Below are positions 46,557 to 58,773 of a DNA stretch of 64,000 nt, in pieces. Made by a program: the position numbers and the translations under genes. Position 1 is the stretch's first letter. Each line of letters begins with the position of its first letter. The notes beneath the pieces are model-generated. The model was not told the origin of the DNA. It did not search any database and worked only from the letters and a program-made list of their open reading frames with translations. The stretch spans positions 35,033-99,032 of the forward strand of contig NZ_JAKGCU010000019.1 in assembly GCF_021556435.1 (NCBI RefSeq). The letters run 5' to 3'. This stretch comes from Gordonia tangerina (GTDB lineage Bacteria > Actinomycetota > Actinomycetes > Mycobacteriales > Mycobacteriaceae).

Positions 46557-47234
46557 ATGAAGCCTCGCATCCTCGTCGTCGACGACGACGCCGCACTCGC
46601 TGAGATGCTCACCATCGTGCTGCGCGGCGAGGGTTTCGAGCCGTTTGTCGTCGGTGACGGGACGCAGGCCTTGACCGCGGTTCGGGAGATCCGGCCCGAC
46701 CTGGTGTTGCTCGACCTCATGTTGCCGGGGATGAACGGAATCGACGTGTGCCGGGTACTGCGCGCCGATTCGGGTGTACCCATCGTCATGCTGACGGCGA
46801 AATCCGACACCGTCGACGTGGTGCTCGGGTTGGAATCCGGCGCAGACGACTACATGGTGAAGCCGTTCAAGCCGAAGGAACTCGTCGCGCGGGTGCGCGC
46901 CCGGCTGCGCCGTACCGACGAGGAGCCGGCCGAGCTGTTGTCCATCGGTCCTGTCGAGATCGACGTCCCCGCGCACAAGGTCACCCGGGATGGGGTACCG
47001 ATCTCGCTGACCCCGCTGGAGTTCGATCTGTTGGTGGCACTCGCACGTAAGCCGCGTCAGGTGTTCACCCGTGACGTCCTGCTGGAGCAGGTGTGGGGTT
47101 ACCGCCATCCCGCGGACACTAGACTCGTGAACGTGCATGTCCAGCGTCTCCGAGCCAAGGTCGAGACCGACCCGGAAAATCCTGAGGTCGTGTTGACGGT
47201 GAGGGGGGTCGGCTACAAGGCCGGCCCGCCGTGA
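46557..47234 (+). CDS. mtrA: Response regulator MtrA
   Basis: A 225-residue OmpR/PhoB-family regulator. The receiver domain has the acidic cluster [10 protein letters not shown], the phospho-acceptor Asp53 in [11 protein letters not shown], and the switch Lys in [14 protein letters not shown]. The winged helix carries [40 protein letters not shown] and the C-terminal [12 protein letters not shown]. In relatives MtrA controls cell-wall hydrolases, dnaA and division. ATG at 46557 is the first conserved Met. The stop overlaps the mtrB GTG by 4 bases. Confidence 0.96.
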   Translation: MKPRILVVDDDAALAEMLTIVLRGEGFEPFVVGDGTQALTAVREIRPDLVLLDLMLPGMNGIDVCRVLRADSGVPIVMLTAKSDTVDVVLGLESGADDYMVKPFKPKELVARVRARLRRTDEEPAELLSIGPVEIDVPAHKVTRDGVPISLTPLEFDLLVALARKPRQVFTRDVLLEQVWGYRHPADTRLVNVHVQRLRAKVETDPENPEVVLTVRGVGYKAGPP

Positions 47235-49057
47235 TCGGCCGTCCTCGACGTCGCGTCAACAGCACCTTCGGGCGGGTCACCCGCGTCGCGAGCAGCGTCG
47301 GTCGTGCCTTCGGCAGGATCTGGCGGCGATCGCTCCAGCTGCGCGTGGTGGTCTCGACGTTGGTGCTGTCGTTCGTTGTGATCGTCATCCTGGTGTTCGT
47401 GCTGATCAGTCAGATCACCGACCGGCTCCTCGATGTGAAACTCGCTGCGGCGACCGAAGAGGTCGAGCGCGCCCGGATCTCCGTGGAACGGGATCTGACC
47501 AGCAGCGATGGCAACATGTCGGTGCAGAATCGGCTGCGCCAGACACGATCGCTGCTCACCGACCGTGACGTCGACACCAGCGACAGCTCCGGAACGGTGG
47601 GCACTTTCGACACGGTGCTGCTGGTGCCGGGTACCGAGGACGACGGGAGCGACAGCGGCGTCGGACCGATCTCGGAGATCCCCGACAACCTGCGAGACAT
47701 GGTCGAAGGTGGGCAGGTCGCCTACCAATACACCTCGATCTCCAATGCGTCCGGAGGGTCGGAACCCGCGCTCGTCGTCGGCACACCGACCAACGCATCG
47801 GTGCCAGGTCTCGAGCTCTACCTCGTGTTCCCGTTGACCAGCGAACAGAACACCGTCGATCTGGTGCGCGGCACCCTGGTCACCGGTGGCGTCGTGTTGC
47901 TTGGTCTGCTGGCCGCGATCGCCTGGCTCGTGTCGCGGCAGGTGGTGCTTCCGGTGCGCAGCGCATCGCGCATCGCCGTGCGCTTCGCCGACGGCCGGCT
48001 CAAGGAGCGGATGCCGGTTCGAGGTGAGGATGACATGGCGCGGCTGGCGATGTCGTTCAACGACATGGCCGAGAGCCTGTCGAAACAGATCACCCATCTC
48101 GAGGAGTTCGGTGGACTGCAGCGACAGTTCACCTCCGACGTCAGCCACGAACTGCGCACTCCACTGACCACGGTGCGGATGGCCAGTGACGTGCTCTACG
48201 AGGGGCGCGACGAACTCGATCCGGTGCGCAAACGATCCGTGGAGCTGCTCGACAAGGAGCTCGACCGTTTCGAGACGCTGCTCAACGAGCTGCTCGAGAT
48301 CTCGCGCCACGACGCCGGTATGGCCGAACTCGCCGCCGAGCGGATGGATATGGCGATCCCCATCGACGGTGCGCTCGCGACGGTCAGCCACCTGGCAGAG
48401 GAGACCGGAACCGAGTTGGTGCTGGACCTTCCGACCGAACCGGTGATCGCCGAGATCGATCCCCGCCGCGTCGAGCGGATCCTGCGGAACCTGCTCGCCA
48501 ATGCCATCGATCACGGTGAGCGCAGCCCTGTGGTGCTGACGATGCGGTCGGACGGCGACGCGGTGGCCATCACCGTGCGAGACCACGGCATCGGACTACG
48601 GCCCGGGGAGGAAAAACTCGTCTTCAACCGATTCTGGCGGTCGGACCCGTCGCGCTTCCGTCGTTCCGGCGGCACCGGGCTCGGTCTGGCGATCAGCATC
48701 GAGGACGCCCGCCTGCACCAGGGCCGGCTGGAGGCCTGGGGAGAACCCGGCAACGGAGCCAGCTTCCGGCTGACGCTGCCATTGGTGCGGGGCCACAAGG
48801 TGCTCGGCAGCCCGTTGCCGCTCAAACCGGTGGGTGGGGGGCTGGGCCGTCAGTCACCCGCGCGCACCGCGCCGAAGCCGGTCGCGGGGCCCGAGTTGGG
48901 TGCCGACGACACCCCGGCATCAGCACCGCAGAACTCGCCCGCGTCGCAGAACCCACCCGCAACGCAAAGCACATCTATGCCGCAGAACCCATCGGGGCCA
49001 CACGGCCCGACCGTGCCACAGCGCAGCAACGGGGGAGGTGGCAATGGCGCCGGTTGA
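47231..49057 (+). CDS. mtrB: Sensor histidine kinase MtrB
   Basis: A 608-residue membrane kinase, partner of MtrA. TM1 is at about 37-64, an extracytoplasmic sensor domain at 65-210, TM2 at about 214-240, and HAMP up to about 292. The phospho-acceptor is His306 in [15 protein letters not shown]. The ATPase domain has [18 protein letters not shown] and [20 protein letters not shown]. The last ~80 residues are a Pro/Gln/Ser-rich disordered tail. GTG start within the mtrA stop. lpqB begins 14 bases before its end, giving the conserved mtrA-mtrB-lpqB operon. Confidence 0.95.
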   Translation: MIGRPRRRVNSTFGRVTRVASSVGRAFGRIWRRSLQLRVVVSTLVLSFVVIVILVFVLISQITDRLLDVKLAAATEEVERARISVERDLTSSDGNMSVQNRLRQTRSLLTDRDVDTSDSSGTVGTFDTVLLVPGTEDDGSDSGVGPISEIPDNLRDMVEGGQVAYQYTSISNASGGSEPALVVGTPTNASVPGLELYLVFPLTSEQNTVDLVRGTLVTGGVVLLGLLAAIAWLVSRQVVLPVRSASRIAVRFADGRLKERMPVRGEDDMARLAMSFNDMAESLSKQITHLEEFGGLQRQFTSDVSHELRTPLTTVRMASDVLYEGRDELDPVRKRSVELLDKELDRFETLLNELLEISRHDAGMAELAAERMDMAIPIDGALATVSHLAEETGTELVLDLPTEPVIAEIDPRRVERILRNLLANAIDHGERSPVVLTMRSDGDAVAITVRDHGIGLRPGEEKLVFNRFWRSDPSRFRRSGGTGLGLAISIEDARLHQGRLEAWGEPGNGASFRLTLPLVRGHKVLGSPLPLKPVGGGLGRQSPARTAPKPVAGPELGADDTPASAPQNSPASQNPPATQSTSMPQNPSGPHGPTVPQRSNGGGGNGAG

Positions 49058-50816
49058 TCACGCACCGGCCGGTGCCGGGGGCTCGGCGCATCGTGCGGTG
49101 TCGACGCTGGCGATGATGCTGGCAGTCTTGTGCGGTCTGAGTGCCTGTGGATCGATCCCCAGCAGTTCATCACCTCAACCGATCACCGCGTTCGAACGCC
49201 AGGGGCCGACCAATGCCGTGCCGGTCCCGCAGGCGGATATGGATCCGGAGTCGCTGGTGCGGGCCTTCCTCAAGGCCACCGCCGACCCGGACTCCGGACA
49301 CGAGGCTGCGCGCAAGTTCCTCACCACCACCTCGTCGGAGCAGTGGGACGATCGAGGCGACATGCTGATCATCGACGAGATCAACATCTTCGTCGACCAA
49401 CGCAGTGAGGACGCCGTCCGGTTGCGTCTGATCGGCGACAATGTCGGCACGCTGAAAACCGACGGGGAACTGCTGCCGGCGACAGGCCGGGTCGAGACCA
49501 CACTCTCGCTGGCCCGGGTCGGCGATCAATGGCGCATCGACGGTCCGCTGCCCAACGGCACGATGCTCGACCGCAACCAGTTCGAGACCGCCTACCGCGG
49601 CGCCACGCTGTACTTCACCAACCGCAGCCTCGAACACCTCGTCGCGGACCCACGATGGTTCTACTCCGGCAAGGACACCGAGGCGACCGAACTGCTCACC
49701 CGGCTGATCGCGGGGCCGGCTGCCGACCTGGCAGACGCCGTCGACAGCGGCTTCCCCAACGGTGCCGCACTACGTGGGCCGGTCACCGCATTGAACGACG
49801 GTGGCGTGCGGGTGGAACTGACCGGTATCGGCTCCAGTTCGACCCGCGACCGTACCGCGCTGGCGGCGCAGATCATCTGGACCCTCGACGCCGCCGACAT
49901 CGGCGGGCCGTACGTGATCAACGCCGACGGCGGTCCACTGATCCCCGAGCGCGCGCCCGGCTGGCAGACCACCGACGTACGCTCGTTCGACCCGACCGCG
50001 GTGCCTGCCACCGATGTCGGCCTCAACATCATCCGGTCGGGGGCATTGCTGAAGGTCACCGACTCCGGCACGGTGCCCGTCGACGGCCCGCTCGGCTCGG
50101 GCACCGCGGTGCGCTCCGCGGTGATCTCCGCCGACGGCGAGACCGACGCGGCCGTGCTCGCCCGCGCCGAACGGCGATTCGACCTGGTCGTCGGGCCTTA
50201 CGGTGCGAATCCGGCGGTCGTGACGAGCGGGGTCTCGATCACTCGGCCGTCGTTCGGGCAGGACGCCAACGCGGTCTGGGCGGTCGTCGACGGACAACCC
50301 GTGCAATGGATGCGCGACGAGTCCGGCGACAGTGAACGGCTCATCCCGGTGAACGCCGACGCCATCGCCACGGTGGCGCGTGGGGCGATCACCGAGTTGC
50401 AGGTGGCCCCCGACGGGGTGCGGGTGGCGCTCATCGTCGGCGGCCAGGTGGTCTTCGCGGTGGTCAGCACCAATGCCGACGGCGGGCTCTCGCTGACCAG
50501 CCCACGAATCGCGGCCTACAACATCGGTAACCGGGCGGTGTCGTTGGATTGGGCGTCGCCCACCACCCTGATGGTGGCCCGGGACACCGTCGAGTCTCCG
50601 GTCGCCCAGCTGTCGATCAACGGCACGCCCGCGGTCGGACTCCTGTCGGGCAACCTGTCGCCGCCGGTGCGTGCCGTCGTCGCCGACCAGTCCACCGTCT
50701 ACGTCGGGGACACCCTTGGTGTGCTGCGCCTGGGCAGCTCAAATGGCCAGCCCGACCAGTACTGGACGGAAGTCGAACCGGCGATGGCCCCGGACGTGAT
50801 CCCGGTCCTGCCATGA
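49044..50816 (+). CDS. lpqB: Lipoprotein LpqB, MtrAB accessory protein
   Basis: A 590-residue lipoprotein that modulates the MtrAB system by contacting the MtrB sensor domain. The signal peptide ends in lipobox LSAC ([11 protein letters not shown]). A GerMN domain is at about residues 190-330 ([20 protein letters not shown]), and a beta-propeller-like C-terminal domain follows ([40 protein letters not shown]). ATG at 49044 is preceded by GGGGGAGGTG; the frame is open upstream within mtrB, but this start gives the signal peptide. Confidence 0.93.
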   Translation: MAPVDHAPAGAGGSAHRAVSTLAMMLAVLCGLSACGSIPSSSSPQPITAFERQGPTNAVPVPQADMDPESLVRAFLKATADPDSGHEAARKFLTTTSSEQWDDRGDMLIIDEINIFVDQRSEDAVRLRLIGDNVGTLKTDGELLPATGRVETTLSLARVGDQWRIDGPLPNGTMLDRNQFETAYRGATLYFTNRSLEHLVADPRWFYSGKDTEATELLTRLIAGPAADLADAVDSGFPNGAALRGPVTALNDGGVRVELTGIGSSSTRDRTALAAQIIWTLDAADIGGPYVINADGGPLIPERAPGWQTTDVRSFDPTAVPATDVGLNIIRSGALLKVTDSGTVPVDGPLGSGTAVRSAVISADGETDAAVLARAERRFDLVVGPYGANPAVVTSGVSITRPSFGQDANAVWAVVDGQPVQWMRDESGDSERLIPVNADAIATVARGAITELQVAPDGVRVALIVGGQVVFAVVSTNADGGLSLTSPRIAAYNIGNRAVSLDWASPTTLMVARDTVESPVAQLSINGTPAVGLLSGNLSPPVRAVVADQSTVYVGDTLGVLRLGSSNGQPDQYWTEVEPAMAPDVIPVLP

Positions 50817-50823
50817 CCCGGCC

Positions 50824-50862
50824 CGCCTGACACACCTCCCGGCCCAGGGAGCATGTCAGGCG
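50824..50862. terminator. Bidirectional hairpin between lpqB and the comF-like gene
   Basis: A 9-base-pair outer stem (50824-50832 with 50854-50862) encloses CTCCC/GGGAG (50836-50840 with 50847-50851). The stop codon of the leftward comF-like gene lies inside it, so it serves both converging genes. Confidence 0.65.
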
Positions 50863-51557
50863 CCGGCGATCACGACGACCGTGGCCAGGCGCAGGCCGTG
50901 GGTGGACAGTACCCGCGACGCCTCGGCCGCGGTGGCACCGGTGGTGAGGATGTCGTCGACGAGCACCAGAGTTCCGCCGGGCAGCGGCCGGGTCCGCGTC
51001 CGGCGCCGCATGTGGACGGCGCCGGTGAGATTGGCCACCCGTCCACGTGCATCGAGGCCTGCCGAGTCCCGCGCCCGCGAGGCCGTCACGAGCAACTCCG
51101 CCACCCGCACCCGGGGTCCGAGGCGCACAGCGGCGGCTCGGGCGATCGCGGTCACCGGATCTCCACCCCGACGTCGTGCCGACGCGGCGCGGGTGGGCGC
51201 GGGAACCAAGGTCAACGTGTGGCGGTCGGGGATCTCACCCCACTGGGCGAGCGTCACCAGCCCCCGCGCCAAGGCATCGGCGAGCTCCTCGACCAGATCA
51301 CGACGACCGTGCTCCTTGACCGCGATCAGGGCGGCCCGGTGTGGCCCGCGGTAACGCCCGAGGGCCCATGCCGGCACGCCGACCTTCACCCGGGGCTCGA
51401 GCCGCACCGGGGAGTCGGCCAGGGTCGCCGCGCACTGCGCGCACCACGCGATGCCGGGGAGATCGCACCCGCCGCAGTGTGTCGGGATCATCAGATCGAC
51501 CCCGGCGCGCGCGACGTCGGCGGCATGGCCGGCCAGGCCGGGGCGCCATCGGGTCAT
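50856..51557 (-). CDS. ComF-like phosphoribosyltransferase
   Basis: A 233-residue protein of the ComF/GntX group. Two CxxC pairs near the N-terminus (PTHCGGCDLPGIAWCAQC) form a zinc ribbon. The phosphoribosyltransferase fold carries the PRPP loop in TLVLVDDILTTGATAAEASR. ComF homologues assist DNA uptake in naturally competent bacteria; here the substrate is unknown. ATG at 51557 (MTRWRPGLAG). Its place before hpf and secA matches the mycobacterial gene order (Rv3242c position). Confidence 0.9.
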   Translation of the reverse strand: MTRWRPGLAGHAADVARAGVDLMIPTHCGGCDLPGIAWCAQCAATLADSPVRLEPRVKVGVPAWALGRYRGPHRAALIAVKEHGRRDLVEELADALARGLVTLAQWGEIPDRHTLTLVPAPTRAASARRRGGDPVTAIARAAAVRLGPRVRVAELLVTASRARDSAGLDARGRVANLTGAVHMRRRTRTRPLPGGTLVLVDDILTTGATAAEASRVLSTHGLRLATVVVIAGA

Positions 51558-52014
51558 CGGTCGAGTATGACCGGGCTTGTGAATCGTCGCGGCGCCGGCC
51601 GAGGCGGGGACGACAGATCTGGGGATGCACCGAATCGCCGGTGGACAATCGTGACACGCGTCTGTTGCCCGGAAACGTGGCCAGTAGGCGAACTTCCGGC
51701 TACGGTCGAAGGCACAACAGGTAGCCACCGCTTTTCACGAGGAGGTGAGGCCCCTGCCCCTGAGTGTCAGCCGTCGGCTGGCATGGACTCGATTCCCTAC
51801 CGACGACGAAGGTGTCAGCGCGACAACGAGTCTGACGTCGCTGTCCAGCCTCTCCTGCCGTGGGTTCTGCGCCCGGCGGCAGAAACGTGAGTGGTACACC
51901 CTGATCGGCGTCCTCCACCAGCGGCATCATGCCGCCTGTGCCGGTGGATCGGATCAGGTCGCGTCGTGACACTGCGGTCCTCGGGTGGGAACCACCACAA
52001 GGAGGTAGTTGTTT
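51558..52014. other. Long leader region upstream of hpf
   Basis: 457 bases between the comF-like and hpf starts. Two overlapping short frames are open. One (51745-51969, GTG, 74 codons) directly abuts GAGGAG. The other (51783-51890, ATG, 35 codons) ends LLPWVLRPAAET but has no ribosome site. Neither can be called as a gene. Promoter and regulatory signals for hpf are expected here. Confidence 0.4.
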
Positions 52015-52818
52015 ATGTCAACAGTCATCCACCGCAAAGGCCATCGCGAGTCGAAGGTCGGTGAACGAGCCCCCGAATCAACCCCGGACTCCAAGCAGGC
52101 CCGTCCGACCTCAGACGAGGCCTTCGATCCCAGTTTTGCCTTCGTCCGACCTGCCGGCTCCGTCGCCGCCGACGAACCCGCCGAACCCAATGCCAAGGTC
52201 GACATCAGTGGACGCAACGTCGAGATCCCAGACCATTACCGAATCTATGTCGGAGACAAGCTCGCCCGACTCGAACGTTTCGATCCGTCCATCTTCCGTT
52301 TCGACGTCGAACTGAACCACGAACGCAATCGGCGACAGTCCAAGGTCTGCCAACAGGTCGAGATCACCGCGGTGGGCAAAGGCCCCAAGGCACGCGCCCA
52401 GGCGTGTGGAGAGAATTTCTACGCCGCCCTCGAGGCCGCGCTCGACAAACTGGAATCCCGGCTCCGTCGGGTGAAGGACCGCCGTCGGGTGTCCTACGGC
52501 AACCGCCGTCCGCTGTCGGTGGCCGAGGCCACCGAGATCGGCGCGCCCCCGCTTCGTGATGGCCAGCTCACTGCCCAACCCGATGCCGGCGCCGATGCGA
52601 ACGCTCAGGAGTGGGATGACGGTGTCGAGCTCCATGAGCCAGGTCAGGTCGTCCGCGTCAAGGAGCACGAGGCGGTCCCCATGTCGGTGGACGACGCGCT
52701 CTACGAAATGGAACTCGTCGGACACGACTTCTTCCTGTTCCACGACAAGGAAACCGACCGGCCGTCGGTCGTCTATCGGCGCCACGCCTTCGACTACGGT
52801 CTGATCCGTTTGGCCTGA
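52015..52818 (+). CDS. hpf: Ribosome hibernation-promoting factor, long form
   Basis: A 267-residue protein that binds the 30S decoding region and inactivates ribosomes in stationary phase or stress. The long form promotes 100S dimers in many bacteria. A disordered ~65-residue N-terminal extension precedes the S30EA/HPF domain (VDISGRNVEIPDHYRIYVGD, FYAALEAALDKLESRLRRVK). The C-terminal dimerisation domain is PMSVDDALYEMELVGHDFFL, FHDKETDRPSVVYRRHAFDY. AAGGAGG lies 9 bases before ATG 52015. Confidence 0.95.
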   Translation: MSTVIHRKGHRESKVGERAPESTPDSKQARPTSDEAFDPSFAFVRPAGSVAADEPAEPNAKVDISGRNVEIPDHYRIYVGDKLARLERFDPSIFRFDVELNHERNRRQSKVCQQVEITAVGKGPKARAQACGENFYAALEAALDKLESRLRRVKDRRRVSYGNRRPLSVAEATEIGAPPLRDGQLTAQPDAGADANAQEWDDGVELHEPGQVVRVKEHEAVPMSVDDALYEMELVGHDFFLFHDKETDRPSVVYRRHAFDYGLIRLA

Positions 52819-52872
52819 CATCGATCAGCCCGACACCGATCAGGTTGCACTAAGGCGACCTGAGTACCATGG

Positions 52873-52904
52873 AATCCGGCCTGTACTGCGTTGCAGGCCG
52901 GATT
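52873..52904 (+). terminator. Hairpin between hpf and secA
   Basis: A perfect 11-base-pair stem (52873-52883 with 52894-52904) with a 10-base loop is followed by a T-rich stretch. It ends the hpf transcript 54 bases after its stop, so secA has its own promoter or depends on readthrough. Confidence 0.7.
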
Positions 52905-52942
52905 TCGTGTGTTGTCGACAAGAGTGAGGGACTCGATCCACG

Positions 52943-55789
<2,847 letters not shown>

Positions 55790-55861
55790 CGCTTCTCCGA
55801 GTTCTGCGACAGCGGATCTGTCGAGAAAGTTGCTGCGGAAACGGAACCGGCGGGCACGCTG

Positions 55862-56422
55862 ATGCGTCCGATTCATATGGAGCCCTCTCGAGTCCTGATC
55901 CGACCCGCACCGTCCTATGAGCCGCCGGCCCGTCCCGTCGACGAGGTCCCTGGCGGCGCTCCCGACACGAGCGCGCCCGCCACGGCGCCCGGCGCGGTGC
56001 CCGATGAGCCGACCCGCCGGCCGCGTCGGGCACTGTCGAAGGCGACAGTCGACGCCCGACGACACGCCATCCGCACCATCACCCTGGTCCTCGAGGTCAT
56101 CGACCGTCGCCGCACCGTGGCACATCTCGAGGGGCTGGCAACCGCGCATCTCATCGATCAGGTCGCCGCGCTCATCCGCCTGACACCACCCGGTGGCGTG
56201 GCCGGCGACACCGCCACGTTGCGTCGTGTGCACGTGCAGATGCTCAGCCCCGGCACCGCCGAGATCTTCGGTAGTTATCGTCGCGGGATGCGTGTGCGGG
56301 CGTTCGCCGCACGCATCGAGCAGCTGCCGTGTCGTGTGCGCGCCACGCCCGGCCCGCGACACCCGGTGCTGACCCGCGCCGCGGAATATCGTTGGCAACT
56401 GGTTGCTTTCACGCTGGTCTGA
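55862..56422 (+). CDS. Rv3235-like conserved protein
   Basis: A 186-residue protein with no known function. The first ~60 residues are Pro/Ala/Arg-rich. The rest is a compact domain: ALSKATVDARRHAIRTITLV, LEVIDRRRTVAHLEGLATAH, and the C-terminal VRAFAARIEQLPCRVRATPG and RAAEYRWQLVAFTLV. This matches the pattern of the protein encoded near secA1 in mycobacteria. ATG at 55862, or ATG at 55877 as an alternative. It lies 73 bases after secA and ahead of the WS/DGAT-like gene. Confidence 0.75.
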   Translation: MRPIHMEPSRVLIRPAPSYEPPARPVDEVPGGAPDTSAPATAPGAVPDEPTRRPRRALSKATVDARRHAIRTITLVLEVIDRRRTVAHLEGLATAHLIDQVAALIRLTPPGGVAGDTATLRRVHVQMLSPGTAEIFGSYRRGMRVRAFAARIEQLPCRVRATPGPRHPVLTRAAEYRWQLVAFTLV

Positions 56423-56490
56423 TGTCCGTTGCCCGACCTGACTCACCGATCGAGCAAGCACAGTCCGGACGAACTCACCGACAGCACCAC

Positions 56491-56496
56491 TAAGAT
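56491..56496 (+). promoter_or_regulatory. Candidate -10 element, leaderless start
   Basis: TAAGAT lies 7 bases before the GTG at 56504, the distance of a transcription start falling on the start codon. No ribosome site is present. A clear -35 element is not seen. Confidence 0.35.
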
Positions 56497-56503
56497 CACA
56501 CTC

Positions 56504-58012
56504 GTGGTCAACCGGCTGTCCCCGCGCGAAGCGATGTTCTATTTCCTCGACGAGACGGGTTCGACGACTCACCTCGGAGCGCTGCTGATCGTTGACGCGG
56601 GCGAATCGGAGAAGTCGGGCACGACTGCGGCGGCCGAACAGCAGTCAGGTGACGGCGCGAGATCCGGGTCGGCGAAGAAATCTGCGCGCAGCGGCTCCAC
56701 CACCCGGACACTCGACTACCCGAGCCTGGTCGCGCTGGTGGAGAACCGGTTGCAGTCCATTCCCCGGTACCGGCAGGTGGTGCGCGAAGTGACCCTCGGG
56801 CTGGCCCGCCCCGTGTGGGTCGACGACCCTGATTTCGACATCAATTTCCACATCCGCCGCTCCGGCCTGCCGCGCCCCGGGGACACCGCGCAGCTGCAGG
56901 ATCTGATCGCGCGGGTCATGTCGCGACCACTCGATAGGACCCGGCCGCTCTGGGAGATGTACCTGATCGAGGGACTCCCAAACGGTCAACAGGCAATTCT
57001 GACCAAGACCCACCGATGTCTGGTCGATGACGAGGCCGCGCTCGAGATCAGCGAGGCGATCTGCGACGAACAGCCGGAGGTCGAAGCGCTCGCCGAAGAC
57101 CTGTGGATGCCGGGAGCGCCGCCCGGTTCGGTGTCGCTGGCGGTGGGTGCGGTGGCCGAGGCGTTCTCCCGGCCCGGCGATCTGTTGGACTCGTTGATGC
57201 ACGGGAACTCGGTGGTCGCCGAGGTGCGCTCCACTGCCGAGGACGCGTTGCGCCGGGTGGGCAGCATCGTCCAGCAACTCTCCGACTCGGCTCCGTCGAG
57301 CCCGCTCAACAACTCGACCACGTCTACCCGGATCTTCGCGGTGGCGTCGGTTCCACGTCGCGGATGCGCCAAGATCGCCGACCGCTACGACTGCACAGTC
57401 AACGATGTGGAGTTGGCGATCATCTCGGGTGTGATGCGTCGGTGGATGCTGTCCTTCGACGAGTCGGTGAACGTCGCCGACACCGTCCGCGTGGTGCTCC
57501 CACTGTCGGCGCGTGACCCCGGGGTCGAGCGACGTCTCGATTCCGAGGCGCGTTGGATCGCCGTGGGCAAACCGAGTTTCGTCACCGACCTGCCCGTCGG
57601 GGAGGACAATCCGGCGGTGCGACTGGCGCAGGTGGCGGGCCTGGCCAATCGGTACTCGCAGTCGTCGCGACGGCTGTCGATGGGTCCGCAACCGATCCTG
57701 TCCGAATTGGGTGTGGTGCCCTTTCCCGAGCTGAGTTCGCGCGCCTTCCGCAGCCTGAACCGTCGCGCCTACAACGTGCCGGTCGGGATGGGGACATCGC
57801 CGGTCGCCGACAAGTTCGTGGACGGGTGCCCGGTGTCGGAGATGTACATGATCCCCACGTTGATGGCCCAGCGGGCGCTGGCCATCAGCATCACCGACTA
57901 CCGCGACAACCTGGAGTTCGCGTTCATCGCCGATCGCGGGGTCATGAACGATCTGCCGGCGATGACCGACTATGTGACCGAGGCATATGAGGAGCTCCTG
58001 GCCACCAAGTGA
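56504..58012 (+). CDS. WS/DGAT (wax ester synthase/diacylglycerol acyltransferase) family protein with altered active site
   Basis: A 502-residue acyltransferase-like protein. The N-terminus VVNRLSPREAMFYFLDETGS matches the family, which supports GTG 56504. The frame is open to a TTG at 56429. The catalytic HHxxxDG motif is HRCLVDD at residue 170, so the second His is Arg and the Gly is Asp. C-terminal family segments are present (GVMRRWMLSFDESVNVADTV, TLMAQRALAISITDYRDNLE). An Ala/Ser-rich insert lies around residues 38-65. It occupies the tgs3 position of mycobacteria. Acyltransferase activity is doubtful. Confidence 0.85.
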   Translation: MVNRLSPREAMFYFLDETGSTTHLGALLIVDAGESEKSGTTAAAEQQSGDGARSGSAKKSARSGSTTRTLDYPSLVALVENRLQSIPRYRQVVREVTLGLARPVWVDDPDFDINFHIRRSGLPRPGDTAQLQDLIARVMSRPLDRTRPLWEMYLIEGLPNGQQAILTKTHRCLVDDEAALEISEAICDEQPEVEALAEDLWMPGAPPGSVSLAVGAVAEAFSRPGDLLDSLMHGNSVVAEVRSTAEDALRRVGSIVQQLSDSAPSSPLNNSTTSTRIFAVASVPRRGCAKIADRYDCTVNDVELAIISGVMRRWMLSFDESVNVADTVRVVLPLSARDPGVERRLDSEARWIAVGKPSFVTDLPVGEDNPAVRLAQVAGLANRYSQSSRRLSMGPQPILSELGVVPFPELSSRAFRSLNRRAYNVPVGMGTSPVADKFVDGCPVSEMYMIPTLMAQRALAISITDYRDNLEFAFIADRGVMNDLPAMTDYVTEAYEELLATK

Positions 58013-58020
58013 TCCGCTGG

Positions 58021-58049
58021 GTCGGCCGCCCACCGGGGGCGGCGCCGAC
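58021..58049 (+). terminator. Hairpin after the WS/DGAT-like gene
   Basis: CCGCCC (58026-58031) pairs with GGGCGG (58037-58042), and outside it GTCGG (58021-58025) pairs with CCGAC (58045-58049) past a 2-base bulge. It lies 9 bases after the stop. Confidence 0.45.
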
Positions 58050-58112
58050 GAGCCGATAGGGTGGTGGATTGATCTGACAGCGGGGTGCCGATGTGGTTGA
58101 GGGATGGTGCGG

Positions 58113-58679
58113 ATGAGGGTGTACTTGCCGGCGACACTGGCGATGCTGATGGAGCTCAACGAGGTCGGCGAGTTCCGCGCGGTCGGTGGTACCGGCTTCG
58201 CGTTGACCCCGACCCTGCGCGAGGCGTTCGTATCCGGTGACGACGAGGAACTCGCCGAGGTGGCGATGCGCGAGGCTGCGCGCGCCTCGCTGCGGTTACT
58301 CGCCGGCGAGGCTCCCGAACCCGGCGACGACGCCGCCGATGCGGACCTGACAGCCGACGAGCGCACCACGAGACCGGGGGACACGCCGAGACTTCCGCCG
58401 CGTCGCGTGGTGGTGGCTGCCGATGTCGCCGACGTGACGTTGCATCCCGAACTCGACGACGCGGTCGTTCGCATCTCCGGGCCGGTGGCGCTGCGTGACA
58501 TCGCTTCGGTGCACGTCGACGTCGCCGAAGCCGAGGACAAGGTGCGGGCCGCGGCGGTGGTGATCGATGCCGCCGACCTCGGTGACCAGGACGCCGAGCT
58601 CGCGGTCGGCGACGTGGAGGACTTCGACCTTGCCTGGTATGCCACTCAGGAGCTGCCGTTCCTGCTCGAACTGCTGTGA
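58113..58679 (+). CDS. DUF6912 family protein (Rv3231c-like)
   Basis: A 188-residue acidic protein. N-terminal MRVYLPATLAMLMELNEVGE and FALTPTLREAFVSGDDEELA are typical of the family, and the C-terminus ends DFDLAWYATQELPFLLELL. A charged, probably disordered linker is at about residues 65-100. No catalytic motif is visible and the function is unknown. The ATG at 58113 gives the family start; an ATG three codons earlier is possible. In mycobacteria the homologue sits beside the DesA3 reductase gene, as here. Confidence 0.75.
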   Translation: MRVYLPATLAMLMELNEVGEFRAVGGTGFALTPTLREAFVSGDDEELAEVAMREAARASLRLLAGEAPEPGDDAADADLTADERTTRPGDTPRLPPRRVVVAADVADVTLHPELDDAVVRISGPVALRDIASVHVDVAEAEDKVRAAAVVIDAADLGDQDAELAVGDVEDFDLAWYATQELPFLLELL

Positions 58680-58706
58680 CGGTTGGCTGCCCGCCAACGG
58701 TCGCGT

Positions 58707-58726
58707 AACCTACGGAACCGTAGGTT
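58707..58726. promoter_or_regulatory. Palindromic operator upstream of the reductase gene
   Basis: AACCTACGG-AA-CCGTAGGTT, 9-base perfect arms with a 2-base centre, 47 bases before the reductase start. A sister site with the same AACCTACG arms is at 61172-61191, upstream of the first desaturase. The form suggests a TetR-type repressor. Confidence 0.75.
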
Positions 58727-58773
58727 GTCGGGTGTCGAGCGTGATCGTCGGTCACGGGTGAGGTGGTGCGCAG

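Noticed and set aside
50853..51890. 345-codon frame antisense to the comF-like gene
   Set aside because: Shadow of the comF-like gene for most of its length. Only the last ~35 codons lie in non-coding DNA, and these are noted with the hpf leader.
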